From NCBI GenBank assembly GCA_026826555.1, contig JAKSZT010053883.1, forward strand, positions 32,655,282 to 32,719,281: a DNA stretch of 64,000 nt, in the 5' to 3' direction. The translations under genes and the position numbers were made by a program. The stretch's first letter is position 1, and each line of letters begins with the position of its first letter. The notes under the pieces are model-generated. The model was given only the letters and a program-made list of their open reading frames with translations, was not told the origin of the DNA and searched no databases. Source of the stretch: Tolypeutes matacus. Its lineage: Eukaryota; Chordata; Mammalia; Cingulata; Chlamyphoridae. This document shows, piece by piece, positions 33,423 through 45,914 of the stretch.

Positions 33423-33515
33423 CAGCACTTCTCCCTATACCCTTCAAGAAACAACAAATCATTAGAAGGTACTTTTAACCTGAAGTGCCAAGGACTCGGA
33501 GAAATGTTCTTTAAG
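33423..33515 (+). CDS. Candidate coding exon with two possible acceptors
   Basis: A near-perfect donor, TTTAAG|GTAAGT, ends the exon at 33515 in phase 0. Two acceptors fit. CTCCCTGTTAG|CAG (33422/33423) gives 31 codons in phase 0, matching the 20546-20577 exon directly. CCCTTCAAG|AAAC (33448/33449) takes one base to finish the codon left by 26807-26877. Both give the same downstream frame, NNKSLEGTFNLKCQGLGEMF plus FK. If neither frame were used, TAA would appear at once in the phase-0 reading from 33449. No family recognised. The strong donor and open frame favour a real exon, but no conservation data are available. Confidence 0.4.
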
Positions 33516-33840
33516 GTAAGTTTGATGTGGGACTCCTGAGGGTAATATATGATGATGCTGTTTCAGAAATCACCACCTGACTCATTGAGTTAGATTGAGT
33601 CTGAAGTAGAAGAAGCAGTCTTGACCTGAACATGTCCTGGTATTTGCCACATAATATATATATATATAGGTCCCCTCTCCCTTTGGTTATGCGCTAACGG
33701 CCCTTAGTCATGAGGTGGAGAATTGGTAAGGGAGAAATATTCTGAAACGCCAATTAACCAGAATGTATTTTAGGAATCCCTTTGGGAACTGGTATTCTAG
33801 ACATCTGTTAGATGATTTTTGGAAGGGGTTTATCATTTTC
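33516..33840. other. Unique intron-like DNA
   Basis: TA-rich stretch at 33653-33668. Nothing else recognised. Confidence 0.5.
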
Positions 33841-34020
33841 CAGTAGAAAAGCCTTTAGGGGCTCACTATCACTTTTAGGATAAAATCCAAACTCAACTTG
33901 TTATTTAAGACCTTCTATTATTCCAACTCAACTTTGCATAAAATTAATTCTATCAAAATTATATATTTCCTAATTTAAAAGATCAAATAATATTATAGGC
34001 CTTATAACAAAAATAATCTC
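33841..34020 (+). repeat. L2-like fragment
   Basis: 'TTTTAGGATAAAATCCAAAC' and 'AAGACCTTCTATTATTCCAA' resemble the L2 ORF end ('gataaaatccaaactcc...ttaaggccctc'). Short and diverged. Confidence 0.55.
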
Positions 34021-34995
34021 CTGTCCTGTCCTTCCCTTTCAAGTCATGTAGCTGTTTCTTTTAGTATTTTTCCACTATATTTCTAAATTATACCTTTGTA
34101 CTAGTGATTTTTAATTTTAAAGTTTTAGACATTATCCGTTGATGTTCTACTATAGAAAATTAAAGTTTATTTCTTTCATCTCTATCCCTTTAACACAAAC
34201 TCTTCCCCTTCACCCATTATTACAGTTGCACAGTATTCATTGTTTAGATTGTTATGATTATATAACTATTGCTCAAAGCTGAGCCATGTAGTATACTATG
34301 ATTACATTTCCTTTCTTGACCAGTATTTCATTTTTCCTGGAAATTAATAACTGCCTTGTTTTAACATTTGTTTACTTTCTATGTACCTCTCTCCAAGCTT
34401 TCCCATAGAACTCTAAGACTCCTCTCAGTATGTTCAAACATATCAAATAATCTTTTGGTTCAATATTTTCTTTGGAGTTATCACTCAGGAGCTCTCTGTT
34501 CTCCAACTCTGTTGCTCTCAAAGCCTTTAGTTTGGGATGGAACTTCCCTTCATTATCATACTGGAACATTCTTTCACCTTTCTTCTATGTTGGGTCCCAT
34601 GTTTCCCAGATCTCAAAATGTCTTTATCCTACTTTTCATTTGATCAAGAGTTTGAGATCTAGGTTGCAGATCACTTTCCCTCAGAATTTTGAAGGTGTTC
34701 CTCCTCCTGGTTTCCATTGTTGCTGTTGAGAAGTCTAATGCCTTTTTGATTCCTGACTTTTGTTTGTGACCTATTTTTCTTTCCAATAGCTTTTAGGATT
34801 TTATTTTTTATCCCCGGTGTTCTTAAATGTTATGTGAAATGCATTGATAAGGATCTTTTAAAATTTATTGTGTTGAGTTCTTAGTGCCCCCCCCCCCTTT
34901 TTTAGTACAACTTTTTTTGGTATTTGTTTGTTTTTATAAATAAACACTTCCCCTTCCTCCTTTCTCCTTTCTTCCCCTACCCCAGTAACTTCTAA
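34021..34995 (-). repeat. Old LINE fragment (L1/HAL1-like)
   Basis: Contains 'TTGTTGCTGTTGAGAAGTCT' and 'ATAGCTTTTAGGATTTTATT' as found in L1/HAL1 5' halves read in reverse. Probably the same element resumes at 36300-36520 after the nested L1. Non-coding. Confidence 0.5.
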
Positions 34996-35002
34996 TCTAC
35001 TT

Positions 35003-36290
35003 TCTTTTTTTTTTTTTTTAACTTTATTTGTACATTTAATAATTAAAAATATAAACAATTAAAAACTAAAAAGTGAACACAGATGAATAAATATATACAT
35101 TTCTCAATTAAATGTAATGGATACATATAAAAGTTTTTTTTTTTGTTTTTTTTTTTAATCAAACAGTATATTACACAATATATTTGGTTCATAGTAACAC
35201 ACTCATACAGTATTTGTCCTTTTGTGTCTGGCTTGCTTCACTCAACATAATGTCCTCCAGGTTCATGCATGTTGCCATATGCTTTACGACTTCATTTCTT
35301 CTTACAGCTGCATAGTATTCCATCATTTGAATAGACCACAGTTTGTTTATCCATTCATCTGTTGATGGACACCTGGGTTGTTTCCAACCTTTGGCAATGG
35401 TGAATAATGTTGCTATGAACATCGGTGTGCAGATGTCTGTTCATGTCACTGCTCTCAGTTCTTCTGGATATATACCCAGTAGTGGTATTGCAGGGTCACA
35501 TGGCAAGTCTATATTCAACTTCTTTAGAAACTGCCAAACAGTCCTCCATAGTGGTTGTACCATCCTGCATTCCCACCAACAGGGAAGAAGTGTTCCTATC
35601 TCTCCACATCCTCTCCAACACTTGTAGTTCTCTGTCTTTTTAATAGTGGCCATTCTGATAGGTGTAAAATGATATCTCATTGTAGTTTTGATTTGCATTT
35701 CCCTAATCATGAGTGATATTGAGCATTTCTTCATGTGTTTTTTTGCCATTTGTATTTCCTCTTTGGAGAAATGTCTATTCAAGTCTTTGACCCATTTTTT
35801 AATTGGGTCATTTGTCTTTTTATTGTTGAGTTGTAACATCTCTTTATATATCCTGGATATTAAACCCTTATCAGATATGTGATTTCTAAATATTTTTTCC
35901 CATTGAGTTGGCTGCCTTTTCACCCTTCTGACAAAGTCCTGTGAGGTGCAAAAGTGTTTAATTTTGAGGAGGTCCCATTTATCTACTTTTTCTTTTGTTG
36001 CACGTGCTTTGGGTGTGAGGTCCAAGAAACCACCACCTACTACAAGGTCTTGAAGATGTTTCCCTACATTTTCTTCTAGTAGTTTTATGGTCCTGGCTTT
36101 TATACTTAGATCTTTGATCCATTTTGAGTTGATTCTTGTATAGGGGGTGAGATAGGGGTCCTCTTTCATTCTTTTGGTCATAGATATCCAGTTCTCCCAA
36201 CACCATTTGTTGAAGAGACTGTTTTTTTTTCCTATCAGCGTGGGCTTGGTAGGTTTGTCAAAAACCAATTGACTGTATAAGTGAGGGTAT
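35003..36290 (-). repeat. 5'-truncated L1, ORF2 C-terminal third
   Basis: Poly(T) at 35003-35018, 3' UTR to about 35170, then ORF2 reading leftward. Frame 36322-35441 runs 293 codons to LRAVT and a TGA; the same frame resumes at 35422-35189 with [19 protein letters not shown] and SQTQKDK motifs. Only the single shared TGA separates the two. About 90% like the 41020-47770 element by eye. The 5' breakpoint lies near 36285. Confidence 0.9.
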
Positions 36291-36522
36291 CTCCCCCTTT
36301 TTTGAAAATATATGTCTTTCATTTATTAATTCTTTGATAATTTTCTCCCTTCGGCTTTCTCCATTTTCTCGTTCTGGTACTTCTGTTGTTTGGGGATTGG
36401 AATTCCTTGATTGATCATCTCCCCCCCCCTTATATTTTCTGTCTCTCTTTTTGTTTAAATTTGTAATTGAGATCCTCAGTTTTATCTTCCAACTTTTCTT
36501 TAGAATTATTTATTTTTACCAT

Positions 36523-37202
36523 TGTCTTAATTTTCTAGGGCTGCTATAACAAAGTACCACAAACTAGGTGGCTAAAAACAACAGAAATTTATAATCATAC
36601 AGTTGTAGAGGTTAGAGGTCTCAAATCAACGTATCAGTAGGGCCACATTCCATTTGAAGTCTCTAGGGAAGAATCTGTCCCATGCCTCTCTCCTGGCTTC
36701 AGGTGGTTGTCTGCAACCCTTAATATTCCTTGGATTGTGGTAGCGTAACTCCAGTCTCTGCCTCCATCTTCACATGGCCCAACTGCTCACTTTCTCTCTG
36801 CTCTAGTGTCCAAATTTCCTCTTTACAATGACCAACAATGTCATGTTGGGCCCCCAGTTATCCAATTTGCCCTCATTTTAACTCATCACATTTTAAAAGA
36901 CCCTATTTCCAGATAAGGTCACATTAATGGGACCAAGGAGGACTTGAACATGTCTTTTTATTTTTTTTATTTTGTACATTTAATAATTGAAAATATAAAC
37001 AATTAAAAACTAAAAAGTAAACACCGATGAATAAATATATACATTTCTCAATTAAATGTAATGGATACATATAAAATTTTTTTTTAATCAAACAATATAT
37101 TACACAATATATTTGGTTCATTGTAACGCATTCATACAGTATTTGTCCTTTTGTGTCTGGCTTTGAACATGTCTTTTTGAGGGAAACAATCAATTCATAA
37201 CA
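36523..37202 (-). repeat. MLT1 LTR (ERVL-MaLR) split by an L1 insertion
   Basis: Starts TGTCTTAATTTTCTAGGGCT, passes GCTATAACAAAGTACCACAA and AACAACAGAAATTTATAATC, and ends ATTCATAACA. This is the reverse strand of an MLT1-type LTR with TG...CA ends. The L1 piece 36960-37162 interrupts it. Non-coding. Confidence 0.8.
36960..37162 (-). mobile_element. 5'-truncated L1 insertion (203 bp) with 16-bp TSD
   Basis: TSD TTGAACATGTCTTTTT at 36944-36959 and 37163-37178. Contains only the L1 3' UTR and the last ORF2 codons, of the same subfamily as 35003-36290. Confidence 0.95.
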
Positions 37203-37292
37203 GTTAAGATATTTTTAATTCCTAAGCATTTTTTTCTTTTTCTCTGAATGTTGCCTTTTTCATAGTACTTGGGTTTTATGGCAATATTGCCT

Positions 37293-37848
37293 TTTTTAAA
37301 AAATTCTTTTAACAACCAGTGGCTTTTAGTATAATCACAATGTTGTGTATTCATCATCACAAAAATTTTTAGAATTATTTCATTACTCCAAAAAGAAAAG
37401 CTCCACACCCCTTAGCATGCCTTCTCTAGCCCTACATAGCAACTAATCAAATTTCTTCTAAACCTAATCAAAATTCATCTTTATAAATTGATTTATATCT
37501 ACATTTTTTATAAATGGAATCATATAATATGTTACACTGTATATTTAGTTCATAGTAATGCAATCTTACAGTATTTGTCTATTTGTTCCTGGCTTGCTTC
37601 TCTTAACATAATGTCCTCCAGGTTCATGTCTATTCAAGTCTTTTGCTCATTTTTTAACTGGGTCATTTGTCTTTTTATTGTTGAGTTGTAATATCTCTTT
37701 ATATATCATGGATATTAAACCCTTATCAGACATGTGATTTCCAAATATTTTTCTCCCATTGAGTTGGCTGCCTTTTTTGGCAAAGTCCTGTGAGGTAGAA
37801 AAGTGTTTAATTTTGAGGAGGTCCCATTTATCTATTTTTTGTTGCATA
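37293..37848 (-). repeat. L1 fragment with internal deletion, TSD present
   Basis: TSD CAATATTGCCT at 37282-37292 and 37849-37859. 3' UTR and ORF2 end run to 37627 (CCAGGTTCATG), then jump to upstream ORF2 text (TCTATTCAAGTC), losing roughly 300 bases relative to 35003-36290. Minus-strand frame 37847-37647 shows the ORF2 segment. Confidence 0.85.
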
Positions 37849-37859
37849 CAATATTGCCT

Positions 37860-38446
37860 GTTAAGGCTCTCTGAGGATATTACTTAGAGTCTTGCTGTCT
37901 TTCTCTCATTTATTTATTTGAAATTTTTTTTTTTTTTTTTTTTAAACATTTTCCCTGCTTTCAACATTGTCTCTGCTTCTTCCAAACTCCTTTTAGTTTG
38001 TTTTGGTCTCTTTTATTTTAGAGAGGCCCTCCTAAAATGTCTGATGTTTGTGGTGATCTTCATATTTTAGAGTTAGGTCCCAAAAAGCCAATTGGAAGCC
38101 TAAAGAGTTGATGGGGTAAGACTTGTTGATTGGTAGACTCTTAATGAATGACCAGGTAGGGGACTCAGACATTTTGTTAGGGAAACTTGAAATTCAGGTC
38201 TGTTTTCCTAGAGAAATTGGCCAATCTGCTTCCTTTAAGCTTGGCAGCCAGAGCTCTTAAATTGCCAATCAGGCCAGGGGAGGGATTGGGGGTGGAGGGT
38301 ACGGTAGAGTGGTGGTGGTGGGGGGTGATCACAAGACCATGATGGAGGGGCTTACTGTTCATTATATCATTATAGTGTTTTCAGTGAGGTACTACCTCAC
38401 TCCTGAACTCACAGGGGCCTGAGGACTTTCAACCAATTTTGTTTTC
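37860..38446. other. Unique intron-like DNA
   Basis: T-run at 37926-37943 without SINE body. A purine-rich GGTGGTGGTGG stretch lies near 38312. No gene recognised. Confidence 0.5.
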
Positions 38447-38459
38447 AATCTCACCCTGA

Positions 38460-38646
38460 GGGAAGCGGCTGTGGCTCAATCAGTAGGGCTCCCGTTTACC
38501 ATATGGGAGGCCCCGAGTTCGGTTCCTGGGGCCTCCTGGTGAAGGCAAGCCCGCCCGCACGGCGTGGTTAGCTGACCCAGCGAGCACAAGCAGCAAGGGT
38601 GGGATAAATGAATAAATAAATAAAAATCTTAAAAAAAAAAAAAAAA
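38460..38646 (+). repeat. Young DAS SINE with 13-bp TSD
   Basis: Near-consensus element. TSD AATCTCACCCTGA at 38447-38459 and 38647-38659. Confidence 0.95.
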
Positions 38647-38979
38647 AATCTCACCCTGAAGTACCCCTCCTCTTTACCCCTGGTGCCTCCAATTCCTGAG
38701 CTTTTCTGGGGTTCTGCAGCATGGTTTAGCTTGTATCTTGTTGTCCGCTGTTCCCTACATGTACTTCGAAGAAAGAGAAAGCTGAAACTTATATTAGTCA
38801 CCATTTGTCTATCCACTTTTCAGTTTAATAAACTTTTGTCATTTCTTTCCTTATTCTTTTCTGTGGGTTTGTGCCATTTTTATTCCTTAACTATCATTTT
38901 TCTGAGGTTACAGAAGGGAATGGAGATATATAAATGCATATGTTAGGTTTGCCACATGTAACCTAAAGTTGGCAGAAGT

Positions 38980-39165
38980 GCATCTTCCCAGCTTATTGTC
39001 TCTCTCTCTTAAATACACAAATCCTGGCCTCTAGCTTCACTTGTACTTTCTTTTTTCCATTCCTTTGTTCATGCTACTCTTTCCTGAAATATCTATTCTT
39101 CTCATTTCAGCCTGTTGAAATCATACAGATCTTCTAGGCCAAGCTTATATGCCTCATTAATGGAA
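38980..39165 (+). repeat. L2-like fragment
   Basis: 'CCTTTGTTCATGCTACTCTT', 'TGAAATATCTATTCTTCTCA' and 'ATCTTCTAGGCCAAGCTTAT' follow L2 order. It ends where the SINE inserted. Confidence 0.6.
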
Positions 39166-39167
39166 GC

Positions 39168-39682
39168 ATTTTTTTTTTTTTTTTTTTTTAAGATTCATTT
39201 ATTTACTTACTTTTATCCATTTTTACCCCCCCATCCCCCACCCTTTTGCTGTTTTTGTGTCCATTCTCTGGGCAATTCTCTGTGTCTGTTTCCTGCCCTC
39301 TTCTCATCCTTTTCCTCCTGTCTTCACCGGGATTCGATTCTAGGAGCCTCCGATGTGGGAGAGAGGTGTCCTACCACCTGTGCCACCTTAGTTCCCAGTT
39401 TCTCAGCACGTCTCGTCTTGGCTTGCCCCTGCATCACTCTCCTGTTATGTCATCATCTTGCTGCATGGCTTATTGGGGCCTGATGGCGTACCTGCACGTG
39501 GGGCCTGGGGGACTCACCCGCTTGCGGCGCCTGATGGCACACCTGTGCATGGGGCCTGGTGGCCTGCGTGCCTTCTATATTTTTCTTTTTTAAAATTTCA
39601 CTGGGAGGTCCCAGGGATTGAACCCAGGTCCCTCCATATGGGAGACGGACACCCAACCATTTGAGCCACATCCGTCCCCCTG
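39168..39682 (-). repeat. Long composite SINE (~510 bp)
   Basis: Same architecture as 13436-13895: poly(T), AAGATTCATTTATTTACTTA, C-run, first head (GGGATTCGATTCTAGGAGCC), spacer with CTCCTGTTATGTCATCATCT, a GC-rich 'GGCGTACCTGCACGTGGGGC' tandem, second head. No clean TSD. Confidence 0.85.
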
Positions 39683-39989
39683 CTATATCTCTTAAGGTTG
39701 ACCAAAGATACCTAGAGTTATAGTCATTTCCCATACAGGATGGTCATATAATAAATCAGGCTTGGTTTATCACCAGCATTCTAAAAACCAGACCTATGGA
39801 GAAAAACTAGGTCTGGGGACATATGCATGGTTTCTAATTAGCGAATGTTTAGCCTACTCTGATTATCACAAAATCAGGGCAGCGAGAATATTCATAGGAA
39901 GCCTTTTTTTATTTTGTTTCTCTAATTGTAAGTGACGATTCCATTGACTGAATTCCCAAAGTTCTATCTACTGAATTCTTAGTCTTGTC

Positions 39990-40150
39990 ACCCACATGAC
40001 ACAGCATATACTGCCTTACTCTAGAATTATTTAGATACATACCATTTCTCTATTTAGATTGTAAGCTCTTAAAGGATAGTATAAGACTGGCTTTGTAATT
40101 TTTTAAATCTATAACAATTGACATAGTACCTAGGTAATTAAATATTTCAC
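39990..40150 (+). repeat. L2 3' end fragment
   Basis: ATTTAGATTGTAAGCTCTTA and 'GACATAGTACCTAGGTAATT' resemble the L2 terminus. Diverged. Confidence 0.6.
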
Positions 40151-40325
40151 AAAACCATAGAATTTTAGAGCCAGTAAAGAATTTATAGATCTAGAATATC
40201 AACTCATTTTATGAATGTGTAAATAGATCCAGTGTGGTTAAATGATCCTAGAGTCATTTAATAAGCCAGGGACAGAACTGGAACTATAACCTAGTTCTCT
40301 AGTTCTCTAACTGCTAAATGCATTG
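40151..40325 (-). repeat. MIR-like fragment
   Basis: The reverse complement contains 'GTTATAGTTCCAGTTCTGTC' and 'TTCATAAAATGAGTTGATAT', recalling MIR core. Strongly diverged. Confidence 0.5.
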
Positions 40326-41002
40326 ATAAAATCTGATATGTGCTTGATTAGGTAATCTAGTTTATCCAGGGTTAACCAGAGGGAAGTTTTGGTTTCATTC
40401 GTGTTGAAAATTTTTGAAAATATCTTTTTGGTCTTAGTAACCAGGGTATGCCTTAGTTAATTTTCCTTCCTCCCTCCCTTCCTTCCAATCAGGATCTTGA
40501 ATATTCTGCGTTTTGTCAAAAACTGAGCTAGATAATAATTTTCTTCCAAGGCATATGAATATCAGAGTCCCGAGGATTGTAGGTGGGAAGAAATATAGGC
40601 AACTGTACAGAAACTGTCCCAATTTCAAGGAAATTTTTAGAAAAATTAGGGCTGTAGTATATTTGGAATAATTCTTTCTCTTTTTTGCCTGACAGTAGAG
40701 TACAGACCCAGGTTAGTTGGGGCCTAGTTAATTAAATGTTTATTTGACAATCCATCAGGGATTATTACTCAAAGCGTCTTTGAAGTAAATTGTGTCAATG
40801 ATTCTCCTCCATTTCTCTGGCTTATCTGGCTCTTGGCAGTTATTTCCAGAATAACTGCCAAATTTCCATAGATTTGTGTCTGAGGGATTAGATGTTCCAG
40901 GATCATATTTAGGGAGAAAGTTGAACTATAAAAGTTGAACTACAACTATTTTCTCTTTAGGATTTGTTGAATGTCAAGTATGCCAGTCACCAATCAAAAA
41001 AG
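40326..41002. other. Unique intron-like DNA
   Basis: No gene or repeat recognised up to the L1 TSD. Confidence 0.5.
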
Positions 41003-41384
41003 CCAGATGCCATTCTTTTTTTTTTTTTTTTAAACTTTATTTTGTACATTTAATAATTGAAAACATAAACAATTAAAAACTAAAAAGTAAACACAGATCA
41101 ATAAATATATACATTTCTCAATTAAATATAATGGATACATGTAAATTTTTTTTTGAATCAAACAATATATTACACAATATATATATATTTTTTAACTTTA
41201 TTTTGTACATTTAATAATTGAAAACATAAGCAATTAAAAACTAAAAAGTAAACATAGATGAATAAATATATACATTTCTCAATTAAATGGATACATGTAA
41301 ATTTTTTTATTGTTTTGTTTTTTGTTTGTTTTTTTGTTTTTTTTTGTGTGTGAATCAAACAATGTATTACACAATATATTTGGT

Positions 41385-44300
41385 TCATAGTAATGCATTC
41401 ATACAGTATTTGTCCTTTTGTGTCTGGCTTGCTTCACTCAACATAATGTCCTCCAGGTTCATCCATGTTGCCATATGCTTAATGACTTCATTTCTTCTTA
41501 CAGCTGCATAATATTCCATCGTGTGAATAGACCACAGTTTGTTTATCCATTCATCTGTTGATGGACACCTGGGTTGTTTCCAGCCTTTGGCAATGGTGAA
41601 TAATGTGGCTATGAACATCAGTGTGCAGATGTCTGTTCATGTCACTGCTCTCAGTTCTTCTGGGTATATACCCAGTAGTGGTATTGCAGGGTCACGTGGC
41701 AAGTCTATATTCAACTTCTTTAGGAACTGCCAAACAGTCCTCCATAGTGGTTGTACCATCCTGCATTCCCACCAATAGGGAAGAAGTATTCCTATCTCTC
41801 CACATCCTCTCCAACACTTGTAGTTCTCTGTCTTTTTAATAGTGGCCATTCTGATAGGTGTGAAATGCTATCTCATTGTAGTTTCAATTTGCATTTCCCT
41901 AATCATGAGTGATATTGAGCATTTCTTCATGTGTTTTTTTGCCATTTGTATTTCTTCTTCGGAGAAATGTCTATTCAAGTCTTTGACCTATTTTTTAATT
42001 GGGTCATTTGTCTTTTTATTGTTGAGTTGTAACATCTCTTTATATATCCTGGATATTAAACCCTTATCAGATATGTGATTTCCAAATATTTTTTCCCATT
42101 GAGTTGGCTGCCTTTTCACCCTTCTGACAAAATCCTGTGACGTGCAAAAGTGTTTAATTTTGAGGAGGTCCCATTTATCTACTTTTTCTTTTGTTGCACG
42201 TGTTTTGGGTGTGAGGTCCAAGAAACCACCAAGGTCTTGAAGATGTTTCCCTACATTTTCTTCTAGTAGTTTTATGGTCCTGGCTTTTATTCTTGGATCT
42301 TTGATCCATTTTGAGTTGATTCTTGTATAGGGGGTGAGATAGGGGTCCTCTTTCATTCTTTTGGTCATAGATATCCAGTTCTCCCAACACCATTTGTTGA
42401 AGAGACTGTTTTTTTCCTATCAGCGTGGGCTTGGTAGGTTTGTCAAAAACCAGTTGACTTGTATAGGTGAGGGTATATTTCTGGATTCTCAATTCTATTC
42501 CACTGATCGATATGTCTATCTTTATGCCAGTACCATGCTGTTTTGACCACAGTAGCTTTGTAATATGTTTCAAGGTCAGGCAGTGAAATTCCTCCCACAT
42601 TGCTCTTCTTTTTTAGAATACTTTTGGCTATTCGGGTGAACTTACCCTTCCAGATAAATTTGGTAATTGCCTTCTCTAATTCTGTAAAGTAAGCTGTTGG
42701 GATTTTGACGGTATTGCATTGAATCTATAAATCAGTTTGGGCAAGATTGACATCTTCACGACATTTATTCTTCCAATCCATGAACACGGAATGTCTTTCC
42801 ATTTGTTTAGGTCTTTTTAAATTTCTTTTAGCATTGTTTTGTAATTTTCTGCATATTGGTCCTGTACTTCTTTGGTTAAATTAACTCCTAGGTATTTGAG
42901 TCTTTTTGTTGCTATTGAAAATGGAATTTTCCTCCTGATTTCCTCCTCAGATTGTTCAGTACTAGTGTACAAAAACATTACTGATTTTTGCGTGTTCATC
43001 TTATATCCTGCCACTTTGCTGAACTCATTTATTAGTTCAAGTAGCTTTGTTGTGGATACTTCAGGATTTTCCAAATACAGGATCATGTCATCCGCAAACA
43101 GAGTTTTACTTCCTCTTTTCCTATTTGGACGCCTTTAATTTTTTTGTCTTGTCTAATTGCCCTCACTAGAACTTCTAGTACAATGTTGAATAACAGTGGT
43201 AACAGTGGGCATCCTTGTCTTGTTCCTGATCTTAGGGGGAAAGCTTTCAACCTTTCTCCATTGAATATGATGTTGGCTGTGGGTTTTTCATATATGCCTT
43301 TTATCATATTGAGGAATTTTCCTTTTATTCCTATCTTTTGAAGTATTTTTATCAAAAAAGGATGTTGGATTTTGTCGAATGCCTTTTCTGCATCTATTGA
43401 GATGATCATGTGTTTTTTTCCTTCAATTTGTTAATGTGGTATATTACATTGATTGATTTTCTTATGTTGAACCAGCCTTGCATGCCAGGAATAAATCCCA
43501 CTTGGTCGTGATGTATAAGTCTTTTGATATGCTGTTGGAGTCTATTTGCAAGTATTTTGTTGAGAATTTTTGCATCTATGTTCATGAGAGAGATTGGTCT
43601 GTAATTTTCTTTTCTTGTGGAATCTTTATCTGGCTTTGGTATTAGGGTGATGTTGGGTAATTTTCTCTCCTCTACAATTTTTTGGAAGAGTTTAAACAGG
43701 ATTGGTGTTAATTCTTTTAGAAATGCTTGGTAGAATTCACCTGTGAAACCATCTGGTCCTGGACTTTTCTTTGCTGGGAGATTTTTGATGATGGATTCAA
43801 TCTCCTTAATTGTGATTGGTTTGTTAAGTTCTTGTATTTCTTGTTGTGTCAGTGCAGGTTGGTTATGAGTTTCTAGAAATTTGTCCATTTCATCCAGGTT
43901 GTCTAGTTTGTTGGCATATAGTTTCTCATAATATCCTCCTATGATTCTTTTTATTTCTGAGAGGTCATTTGTAATTTCCCCCCTTTCATTTCTGATTGTA
44001 TTTATTTGCATCTTCTCTCTTTTTTCTTTGTTAGTCTAGCGAGGGATTTGTCAATTTTATTGATCTTCTCAAAGAACCAGCTTTTGGTTTTGTTGATTTT
44101 CTCTATTGCTTTTCTGTTCTCATTTTCATTTATTTCTGCTCTAATCTTTATTATTTCTTTCCTTCTTTTTGCTTTGGGATTGGTTTGCTATTCTTTTTCT
44201 AGTTTCTCAAGTTGTTCAGTAAAATCTTTGAGTTTAGCTCTTTCTTGTTTCTTTTTTTTTTTTTAAGATTTTATTTATTTATTCATTTATCCCCCCCTTG

Positions 44301-45101
44301 CTGCTTGTGCTCGCTGGGTCAGCTAACCACGCCGTGCGGGCGGGCTTGCCTTCACCAGGAGGCCCCCGGAATCGAACCTGGGGCCTCCCATATGGTAAAC
44401 GGGAGCCCTACTGATTGAGCCACAGCCGCTTCCCATTCTTGTTTCTTAATATAGGCATTTAGGGCTATAAATTTCCCTCTCAAGACTGCCTTTGCTGTAT
44501 CTCATAAGTTTTGATATGTTGTGTTCTCATTTTCATTTGTCTCAATATATTTACTGATTTCACTTGCAATTTCTTCTATGACCCACTGAATATTTAGGAG
44601 TGTGTTGTTCAGTCTCTACGCATTTGCAAATTTACTTTTCTCCGGTCTGTTATTGATTTCTAGTTTCATTCCATTATGATCTGAGAAGGTGCTTTGTATA
44701 ATTTCAATCTTTTTATATTTATTGAGATCTGTTTTGTGACCTAACATGTGGTCTATCCTGGAGAAAGATCCATGGGCACTTGAGAAGAATGTATAACCCG
44801 CTGAGTTAGGATGCAGTGTTCTGTATATGTCTGTTAAGGCTAACTTGTTTATCATATTGTTCAAGTTCTCTGTTTCCTTGTTGATCTTCTGTCTAGTTGT
44901 TCTATCTAATGATGTGAGAGGGGTGTTGAAGTCTCCGACGATTATTGTAGAAATGTCTATTTCTCCCTTCAGTTTTGCCAGAGTTTGTCTCATAAATTTT
45001 GGGGCACCCTGGTTAGGTGCGTAGATATTTATGACTGTTATATCTTCCTGGAGGATCATCCCTTTTATTAATATATAATGGTCTTCCGCATCTCTTATCA
45101 C
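41385..45101 (-). pseudogene. L1 ORF2p pseudogene (endonuclease-reverse transcriptase)
   Basis: 45101-44616: part of the AP-like endonuclease, with INIYAPN, VGDFNTP, RIDHMLG and SDHNGMKLEI motifs. 44011-43406 and 43409-43083: reverse transcriptase fingers and palm ([45 protein letters not shown]). 43092 region: the catalytic FADDM box, split between frames at 43083-43086. 42817-43086 continues after it, then 42600-41988, 41849-41637 (ending LRAVT and TGA) and 41618-41385 give the C-terminal part. At least five frame changes or stops, plus SINE insertions at 44254 and 45300, make it non-functional. In life the protein nicks DNA and primes reverse transcription at the nick. Confidence 0.92.
44254..44435 (-). 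repeat. Young DAS SINE inside L1 ORF2
   Basis: TSD TTCTTGTTTCTT at 44242-44253 and 44436-44447. Near-consensus body, so it postdates the L1. Confidence 0.95.
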
Positions 45102-45299
45102 TTTTTTGTATTTGAAGTCTGTTTTGTCTGATATTAGTATAGCTACCCCTGCTCATTTCTGTTTACTATTTGCGTGGAGTATCTTTTTCCAACCTTTTAC
45201 TTTCAGCTGGTTTGTATTCCTGGGTCTGAGGTGAGTTTCTTGTAAACAGCATATGGATGGCTCAAGTTTCTTTATCCATTCTGTCAGCCTGTATCTTTT

Positions 45300-45488
45300 T
45301 TTTTTTTTTTTTTTTTAAGATTTTATTTATTTATTCATTTATCCCCCCTTGCTGCTTGTGCTCGCTGGGTCAGCCAACCACGCCCCGTGCGGGCGGGCCT
45401 GCCCTCACCAGGAGGCCCCGGGAACCGAACCCGGGGCCTCCCATATGGTAAATGGGAGCCCTACTGATTGAGCCACAGCCCCTTCCCA
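45300..45488 (-). repeat. Young DAS SINE inside L1
   Basis: TSD AGCCTGTATCTTTT at 45286-45299 and 45489-45502. Intact head with GAACCGAACCCGGGGCC complement. Confidence 0.95.
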
Positions 45489-45914
45489 AGCCTGTATCTT
45501 TTGATTGGGGAATTTAATCCATTCACATTCAATGATATTATGAAAATGCACTATTTATTTCCTCCATTTTATTCTTTGGTTTTCATATGTGATCTTATTT
45601 TTGTCTCTCTTTTTATTCTTTTGGTTATCCTTTCTGCTTTTCTTTCTTCTGTACTCTCCTCCAAGCCTCTCTCTCCTGTCTTTTTCTTTCAGGTTCTAAG
45701 GCTTCCTTTAATATTTCCTGCAAAGGTGATTCTTTTTTGCAAACTCTCTCAGTTTCTGTTTGTTTGTGAATACTTTATATTCACCTTCATATTTGAAGGA
45801 CAGTTTTGCTGGATAAAGAATTTTCAGCTTGCAGTTTTTCTCTTTCAGTTTCCTAACTGTATCATACCACTATCTTCTCGCCTCCATGGTTTTTGAAGAG
45901 AAATCTGCACTAAG

